DNA of 46,706 nt from an uncultured Prevotella sp. GTDB taxonomy: Bacteria; Bacteroidota; Bacteroidia; Bacteroidales; Bacteroidaceae. A program made the position numbers and the translations under genes. The stretch spans positions 1-46,706 of the forward strand of contig ONBG01000044.1 in the NCBI GenBank assembly GCA_900316015.1. The letters run 5' to 3'. This document shows positions 41,539-46,706 of this stretch, piece after piece; position 1 is the stretch's first letter, and every line of letters begins with the position of its first letter. The notes beneath the pieces are model-generated. The model saw only the letters and a program-made list of their open reading frames with translations, was not told the DNA's origin and searched no databases.

Positions 41539-44121
41539 ATGAAACAAATATTATTACTGACCTTATGGTTATCTTGCTCCCTCCCCTTACTTGCGAAAGG
41601 AGCAGTGCTTCCTCAACGAATTTCCCTGAAAGGTACATGGCAGTTCGCACTGGATCCTGACTCTAACAAGAGCCAGGCATCTGTCTTGGAAGACAGGATC
41701 CAACTGCCAGGAACCACGGACACGAATCGCAAAGGCTTTCCTTGTACCAACAAACAGGAGACAACCCACTTAACCAGACTTTTTTCCTATATAGGCAGAG
41801 CCTGGTACAGACGAACCCTCTCGATCCCCAAATCTTGGAAAAAGCAAGTGATCACCCTTCACTTAGAGCGTACGAAACCAACAATGGTCTTCATTGATGG
41901 GAAGAAAGTGGGAACCAACAACAATATCTCCACCCCACAGATATACGACCTGACTCACTTCCTGAAGCCAGGAGACCATGACTTGACCATCTTGGTAGAC
42001 AATGCCCATGGCGTTCCCCATCAACTGTACGCCAACTCCCATGCCTATACAGAGGACACGCAAACCAACTGGAATGGCATTATTGGAGAAATATACTTGC
42101 AAGCTACGCCCAAAGGCTACGTGGAGCAGAAATCATATCCCAAAGAAACCTTGCCCTGCTTCAAGGATTTCCATATTCAAGGGCATCATTTCTTTGCCAA
42201 CGGCCGCATGACCTTCCTGCGGGGCAAGCACGACGCCTGCGTCTGGCCCCTCACCGCACATGTTGCCATGGATAAGGAATCATGGATGAACTACCTTGGG
42301 ACTCTCAAGGAATATGGCATCAACCATATCCGCTTCCATTCCTGGTGTCCACCAGAGGCTGCCTTTGCTGCAGCTGATGAGTTAGGGTTCTACCTACAAC
42401 CCGAGCTCCCTTTCTGGGGCAGTTTCGATGCTAAGGACACAGTATTGATGGCTTTCTTGCATAAGGAAGGGATCAACATCTTGAAAGAATACGGTCATCA
42501 TCCTTCCTTTGTCATGATGGCACTAGGCAATGAGCTATGGGGAGACATTGATGAGATGAAGGCCTTTGTCGATGACTTCAGGAAGGTGAATTCCCGAATC
42601 CTCTATACCTTCGGCTCCAATTACTATCTCGGTTTCAAAGGTTGGCATGAAGGTATGGATTATTTCACGACCTGTCGCGTAGGAGAAGAGGCATACGGGG
42701 AATACCAGACCCATACCCGCAGTTCCTTCTCCTTTGCAGATGCCGCAGAAGGTGGGATCATCAATCATTTCTACCCTGCCACTTGGCGCACTTTCGATGA
42801 AGCTATCAAAGCTTGTCCCGTACCTGTTATCAGTCATGAGACGGCACAATTCCAGACTTACCCTGATTATAATGAGATCAAGAAGTATACGGGAGTCCTC
42901 TATCCCTATAACATGGAAATCTTCCGCGAGCGACTGAGAAAGGCTGGGATGCTCGACCAAGCAGAAGATTTTCATAAGGCGAGTGGACGATGGTCGGTAG
43001 AACTGTATAAGTCGGACATAGAAATGGACCTTCGGTCAAAGGACATGGCTGGATTCCAACTCCTCGACTTACAAGACTATCCAGGACAGGGATCCGCATA
43101 TATAGGACTGTTGGATGCTTTTATGGAGAGCAAAGGCATTACCACCCCTGAGGAATTCCGTCAATGGTGCGCACCTGTCGTTCCTCTATTCGTCGCCAAG
43201 AAATACTGTTTCCGTACTGACGAAGGTTTCCATGCAGACCTTGAGATCGCCAATTATAGTGAAACGCCATTTGACAATAAGACTTTGCACTGGCAATTGG
43301 CATCAGCAGACGAAGTACTCCTCCAAGGCGATTTCCCTATTACATCCGACCGACAGGGCGTGACTAAGGCTGGGACCATTCAGGAATCCTTGCCCAAGAT
43401 CATACACGCCATACGCTGTGACCTCACGCTCAGCATACCGGGAACAAAATATAAGAACACGTATCCCATCTGGATCTATCCTTCGAAGAACCAACTGGAA
43501 GCATTGAAGAAAAAGGTAATCATCACGGACACATTGACAGCGGCAATCCAAGAAAAGCTTCAACGAGGTGCCAAGGTATTGCTCATGCCCAAGGCAGGTA
43601 CCTTCAAGAACACCGTAGGAGGACTTTTTGCTACGGACTATTGGAACTACCGGATGTTCAAGACGATCTCGGAAAAGAACAACCGACCTGTCTCTCCTGG
43701 CACTTTAGGGATTCTCACAGATCCCAAGCATCCTATCTTCCAAGATTTCCCAACAGAGATGCACACAAACTGGCAATGGTATCCCATCATCCGAAACAGC
43801 AGTCCTATGATCCTTGACCGACTGGAGAAAAGCTACCGCCCGATCGTGCAAGTCATTGACAACATAGAACGCAACCATAAGCTCGGTCTTCTCTTCGAGT
43901 TTACCATCGGCAAGGGAAAGCTACTGTTCTGTATGTCCAACCTTGAAAAGGCATCCGAATACCCAGAAGGAGAACAACTGTTCTTAAGTATACTGGAGTA
44001 CATGCAATCGGATGATTTCCATCCAAGTACTTCAATGACACTCTCCCGACTCCTTGAGACGCTGAATCAAAAAGCAAGCGACAATGACATCAAGGAATTG
44101 AATAATATCTCTTACCATTAA
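41539..44121 (+). CDS. exported GH2-family glycosidase apparently lacking the middle beta-sandwich
   Basis: The 860-aa protein has a signal peptide (about 1-20), a GH2 sugar-binding domain (25-190, ending TNWNGIIGEIYLQA) and a TIM barrel (from about 212: FFANGRMTFLRGKHDACVWP, INHIRFHSWCPPEAAFAAAD). The likely acid/base is Glu332 (MALGNELWGD) and nucleophile Glu434 (VISHETAQFQ). In relatives I know, an immunoglobulin-like domain of about 100-130 residues separates these two; here only about 20 residues do. C-terminal beta domains run to 840. It is probably a beta-galactosidase-like enzyme; the specificity is uncertain. Its last codons overlap an inverted repeat that probably terminates the convergent operon. 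Confidence 0.82.
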   Translation: MKQILLLTLWLSCSLPLLAKGAVLPQRISLKGTWQFALDPDSNKSQASVLEDRIQLPGTTDTNRKGFPCTNKQETTHLTRLFSYIGRAWYRRTLSIPKSWKKQVITLHLERTKPTMVFIDGKKVGTNNNISTPQIYDLTHFLKPGDHDLTILVDNAHGVPHQLYANSHAYTEDTQTNWNGIIGEIYLQATPKGYVEQKSYPKETLPCFKDFHIQGHHFFANGRMTFLRGKHDACVWPLTAHVAMDKESWMNYLGTLKEYGINHIRFHSWCPPEAAFAAADELGFYLQPELPFWGSFDAKDTVLMAFLHKEGINILKEYGHHPSFVMMALGNELWGDIDEMKAFVDDFRKVNSRILYTFGSNYYLGFKGWHEGMDYFTTCRVGEEAYGEYQTHTRSSFSFADAAEGGIINHFYPATWRTFDEAIKACPVPVISHETAQFQTYPDYNEIKKYTGVLYPYNMEIFRERLRKAGMLDQAEDFHKASGRWSVELYKSDIEMDLRSKDMAGFQLLDLQDYPGQGSAYIGLLDAFMESKGITTPEEFRQWCAPVVPLFVAKKYCFRTDEGFHADLEIANYSETPFDNKTLHWQLASADEVLLQGDFPITSDRQGVTKAGTIQESLPKIIHAIRCDLTLSIPGTKYKNTYPIWIYPSKNQLEALKKKVIITDTLTAAIQEKLQRGAKVLLMPKAGTFKNTVGGLFATDYWNYRMFKTISEKNNRPVSPGTLGILTDPKHPIFQDFPTEMHTNWQWYPIIRNSSPMILDRLEKSYRPIVQVIDNIERNHKLGLLFEFTIGKGKLLFCMSNLEKASEYPEGEQLFLSILEYMQSDDFHPSTSMTLSRLLETLNQKASDNDIKELNNISYH

Positions 44122-44135
44122 GTCATTGTCGCTTG
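44075..44135 (-). terminator. terminator-like inverted repeat overlapping the GH2 3' end
   Basis: CAAGCGACAATGAC (44075-44088) and GTCATTGTCGCTTG (44122-44135) are perfect 14-base complements with a 33-base spacer. On the minus strand the stem is followed by CTTTTTG, as expected of a terminator for the fucosidase-mutarotase operon ending at 44160. The left arm encodes GH2 residues near SDNDI. Confidence 0.6.
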
Positions 44136-44159
44136 TAAAGCGTCAAAAGTACCTTCGCA

Positions 44160-44552
44160 TCAATATAAATAGAACATACGCTCCATGAGATGCCATTTAT
44201 CCGTAGAGGTCATTCCTTCATGGCATCCTTGGAGCGCAGCAACATAATCTTCCCATTCCTGCTGGCGAGGAAGAGTAGCCAAACGGGCCATGGCCGTATC
44301 CCAATCGAAGTCGAGTGGCGTTTCAACGATCATGAACACCTTGTTCTCATAGATATACATCTCCATTTCAAGAATGCCAACTTCCCGGATTCCATTAATG
44401 ATCTCTTTCCAAGCTTTCCCTTCGCTATGTGCTTCGCGATAACGGGCAATCAGTTGGGCATCGTCCCTCAGGTCCAAGGTACGACAATAACGCTTGACGG
44501 GCTGATGGTATTCCTGTACGCGATAACCTTCAGTTTTCTTATTCTCTTCCAT
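44160..44552 (-). CDS. L-rhamnose/L-fucose mutarotase (RhaM family)
   Basis: The 130-aa cytoplasmic protein matches the RhaM (DUF718) fold: VKRYCRTLDLRDDAQLIARY, REAHSEGKAWKEIINGIREV, GILEMEMYIYENKVFMIVET, then the Trp-rich end WEDYVAALQG. Family enzymes interconvert anomers of 6-deoxy-hexoses. It lies 19 bases after the alpha-L-fucosidase stop in the same operon, so L-fucose is the probable substrate. It is the last gene before a terminator-like repeat. Confidence 0.88.
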   Translation of the reverse strand: MEENKKTEGYRVQEYHQPVKRYCRTLDLRDDAQLIARYREAHSEGKAWKEIINGIREVGILEMEMYIYENKVFMIVETPLDFDWDTAMARLATLPRQQEWEDYVAALQGCHEGMTSTDKWHLMERMFYLY

Positions 44553-44571
44553 ATATGTGATTGTTAATATC

Positions 44572-46221
44572 TTATTTAATTTTCAATACGGGTGCAATGG
44601 TATTGCAAGGCTTGGCAGGCAGATCTACGGCCAACCCTCCTGCTGTCCGATGGCATTTCACCTTACCATATCCTAATAAGGTAACCGACCTAATTTTCCC
44701 AGGATAGAGTTTGCTGGTCGTCGAAAGACTCTTGATGATCACTTGATGGTCATGAGGCCATGCCAATGGAACAGCATAGAGGGTCTTACCTTTTTGCGTG
44801 AACCTTATTTCTGAAGCACCAGCCTTTGTATAGGAATCTTCATTGAAGCCCTGTGCATTGATCTTGATGTCCGACTCTGCGATAGGACCTTCTCCGAAGA
44901 CTTTCCATGGACGTGTACCGATGATACTCTCCTGGTTCACACGCATCCATGCGCCAAACTCATCTAAGATCGCTTTTTCCTTTTCATCAAAGGTGCCATC
45001 ACTACGCAAAGGCACAGAAAGCAATAAGTTCCCATTCTTGCTTACGACATCAACCAAGAGCTTAGCTACCTGTGAAGCGGTCTTATACCATCCTTTCTCG
45101 TAGATCTCAGTATTATAATGCCATCCCCCAATGCAAGAACACGTCTGCCAAGGACGATTGATGATCTGGTTCGGAGCGCCACGTTCCACATCCCATGTAA
45201 TGCCCTTACGTTGTTGCTCATCCAATATCTTGCCAAACATCACTGCCGTCATCTTACCCTGATGGGTAGCAAGATTGTGATTATAGAAATCAGCCGCAAT
45301 CTTCAAGCCACAATCACTAATCGGCCAAAACGGAAGTACGGTCACATCAAAATAGATCAAGTCTGGGTTATAACGGTTGATCGCGTCAAGTGTACGGTTA
45401 TAGAAATTTGTCACAAACCTCTGTGATGGTCGGGCTGCGCCATTCCCCCATCCCCATTGCTTATGGATCATACCATCAGCCCAAGACCCTTGGCTTAGAG
45501 GGTGGTTCTGCTGGTAGAGGTCTTGAGGATCAAGACCTTCCCACCATTTGCCTTTCCCATCAGCTTTCGTCATCCATCCATCATATGGGACGCCCATCTT
45601 ATCCCCACTGAGGTCATAGCGGCGTGATGGCTCGTACCAAGTCCAAGCATGGTCTGCATGGAAAGAAATACCAAATTTCAGTCCGTACTTACGGGCAGCT
45701 TTTGCCCAACCCGCCAGGATATCCTTGTGTGGACCTATGTTCTTGGCATTCCATGGCTGATACTTAGAGTCCCAAAGGTCAAAATTGTCATGATGGTTGC
45801 CCAATGCAAAGAAATACTGCGCGCCCAAGCTCTTATAGTAAGCCACTAAAGAGTCAGGATTCCACCGCTCTGCCTTAAAGAGCGGAAGGATATCCTTAAA
45901 GCCCACCTCCGACTGATGTCCATAATGTTCCCGATGGTATTTCCATGCCTTTGAGCCCTCTTGATACATCGATCGAGCCATCCAGTCTCCGGATCCTTCC
46001 ACACATTGCGGTCCCCAATGCGCCCAAATGCCAAATTTCGCATTGCGAAACCATTCCGGCACCTGATATTGACTTTCAAGCGATTCCCACGTAGGCTGAT
46101 ACTTGCCTGTCATCATCTTCTCCTGAGCCTCAGAAACGGGGACTTCAAACTGTTGTGCCCCAGCAGTTGCTGCAGAAAGCAGCAATAATCCTGTTAATAA
46201 TGATAACTTCATCTCTTTCAT
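44572..46221 (-). CDS. GH29 alpha-L-fucosidase, exported
   Basis: The 549-aa protein has a signal peptide (MKLSLLTGLLLLSAATAGAQ; the Met at 46212 may be the true start). A GH29 barrel follows with WFRNAKFGIWAHWGPQCVEG, FALGNHHDNFDLWDS (substrate-binding His pair), GLKFGISFHADHAW and the nucleophile Asp292 in NPDLIYFDVTVLPF. A C-terminal beta-sandwich (about 430-549) includes TRPWKVFGEGPI. It would release L-fucose from glycans. It is followed by a mutarotase gene and preceded by the tail of a SusD gene, so it belongs to a fucose-directed uptake locus that extends beyond the window. Confidence 0.93.
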   Translation of the reverse strand: MKEMKLSLLTGLLLLSAATAGAQQFEVPVSEAQEKMMTGKYQPTWESLESQYQVPEWFRNAKFGIWAHWGPQCVEGSGDWMARSMYQEGSKAWKYHREHYGHQSEVGFKDILPLFKAERWNPDSLVAYYKSLGAQYFFALGNHHDNFDLWDSKYQPWNAKNIGPHKDILAGWAKAARKYGLKFGISFHADHAWTWYEPSRRYDLSGDKMGVPYDGWMTKADGKGKWWEGLDPQDLYQQNHPLSQGSWADGMIHKQWGWGNGAARPSQRFVTNFYNRTLDAINRYNPDLIYFDVTVLPFWPISDCGLKIAADFYNHNLATHQGKMTAVMFGKILDEQQRKGITWDVERGAPNQIINRPWQTCSCIGGWHYNTEIYEKGWYKTASQVAKLLVDVVSKNGNLLLSVPLRSDGTFDEKEKAILDEFGAWMRVNQESIIGTRPWKVFGEGPIAESDIKINAQGFNEDSYTKAGASEIRFTQKGKTLYAVPLAWPHDHQVIIKSLSTTSKLYPGKIRSVTLLGYGKVKCHRTAGGLAVDLPAKPCNTIAPVLKIK

Positions 46222-46275
46222 TTTATTATAGATAACGGGAATAAAAGATTCTTATGATCATTCACTCATCAATTT

Positions 46276-46611
46276 TTAATGATAGCCTTCATTTTGCTTA
46301 AGATTCTTATCCACGTTTAAATCATTTTGTGGAATAGGAAAATAGCGGTTATGATCTGACCAAGAACGAGTTTCGAATTTATAATATCCATCCTTATCTA
46401 CAGGAGATGCTGTTGAACCACTACCACGATAATTGCGAGCATGAGGATCATCAGATAGCTTCACGCCCGTAAAAGTATGATTGAGTTCTTCTTTAGCGAT
46501 ACCCCAGCGCAAGACATCGAAATAACGCAACCCTTCGAAAGCCAATTCTACTCGACGTTCTTGACGAACAGCCTGACGAACATCTTCTTGTGTAGACAAT
46601 TCTGCTTTCTC
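46276..46611 (-). pseudogene. SusD/RagB C-terminal fragment, 5' side lost
   Basis: The frame encodes the C-terminal end of SusD: QEKAELSTQEDVRQAVRQER, RVELAFEGLRYFDVLRWGIA and the ending NRYFPIPQNDLNV then KQNEGYH. Upstream of QEKAEL the similarity stops and an in-frame TGA appears, so the first roughly 450 residues are absent. The fragment begins where foreign-looking DNA starts (46612). It was probably part of the susC-susD-fucosidase-mutarotase operon before disruption. Confidence 0.75.
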
Positions 46612-46706
46612 CTGACTTCGTCACTCAAAAATGTCCATTTCGTAATTGATTGATAAACAACATTTTGTATCTTTGCATACCCTAATTTTGGGGTACGCAA
46701 AAGGTC
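46612..46706 (+). mobile_element. probable insertion-sequence end interrupting susD
   Basis: SusD coding ends abruptly at about 46612. The following DNA carries a plus-strand -7 box TATCTTTGC (46668-46676) reading to the right. It overlaps a hairpin GCATACCC / GGGTACGC (46675-46698), a layout common at transposase-promoter ends of insertion sequences. No transposase is within the window, so the type cannot be named. An assembly join would give the same picture. Confidence 0.4.

Overview
The window looks like a chromosomal segment of a gut- or rumen-type Bacteroidales bacterium, most likely Prevotella/Segatella. This rests on a SusC/SusD pair and several exported glycoside hydrolases, a DPP7-type S46 peptidase, Prevotella-style short sorting tails on exported proteins, the small family with an N-terminal MKKxYxxP-type start, and many promoters of the Bacteroidetes type (TTTG, about 20 bases, TAnnTTTGC).

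Left accessory region (1-7.1 kb). A 1.6-kb cassette encoding a YhcG/DUF1016 nuclease-like protein lies between two identical 52-bp copies of a tRNA(CAT) 3' half and has no visible integrase. Next come a truncated DUF6043-like gene with iteron-like repeats, an NhaC-type antiporter, an archaeal-type AAA ATPase/DUF234 gene whose start site carries overlapping palindromes, an ATGA-overlapping pair (49-aa peptide plus DUF6169 protein), and debris of a RhuM gene and a PD-(D/E)XK-like gene.

Surface-protein and kinase region (7.1-17.9 kb). Two minus-strand units of exported proteins are each driven by a near-identical 158-160-bp promoter-leader block. They encode lectin-like (FISUMP-type), BspA-like LRR and GLUG-repeat proteins with short sorting tails. 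A plus-strand unit encodes a helix-turn-helix-like protein and a membrane-spanning Ser/Thr kinase, followed by a beta-barrel protein with its own promoter. The part of the kinase beyond its membrane helix is clearly homologous to the C-terminal half of the neighbouring secreted LRR protein. I consider this the best candidate for an undescribed system in the window.

Nutrient-uptake region (17.9-32.1 kb). A lipoprotein, SusD and SusC form a unit without enzymes. A repeat-rich spacer separates it from an exported alpha/beta-hydrolase (carbohydrate esterase type). Convergent to that is a tight four-gene xyloside operon: xylulokinase, GH43, xylose-type H+ symporter and a GH2 enzyme with the beta-glucuronidase NxK motif. 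Together they suit use of acetylated glucuronoxylan oligosaccharides.

Housekeeping region (32.2-41.5 kb). A probable five-gene run encodes an SpmA/SpmB fusion, a flippase, S46 dipeptidyl-peptidase and two tandem deoxynucleoside kinases. A radical-SAM sulfatase-maturase gene and fhs then diverge from a shared promoter region.

Right end (41.5-46.7 kb). This holds a GH2-family enzyme that appears to lack its middle beta-sandwich, an L-rhamnose/fucose mutarotase, a GH29 alpha-L-fucosidase, and a SusD gene cut off at its 5' side by foreign, probably insertion-sequence, DNA. No complete tRNA, rRNA or CRISPR array was found.
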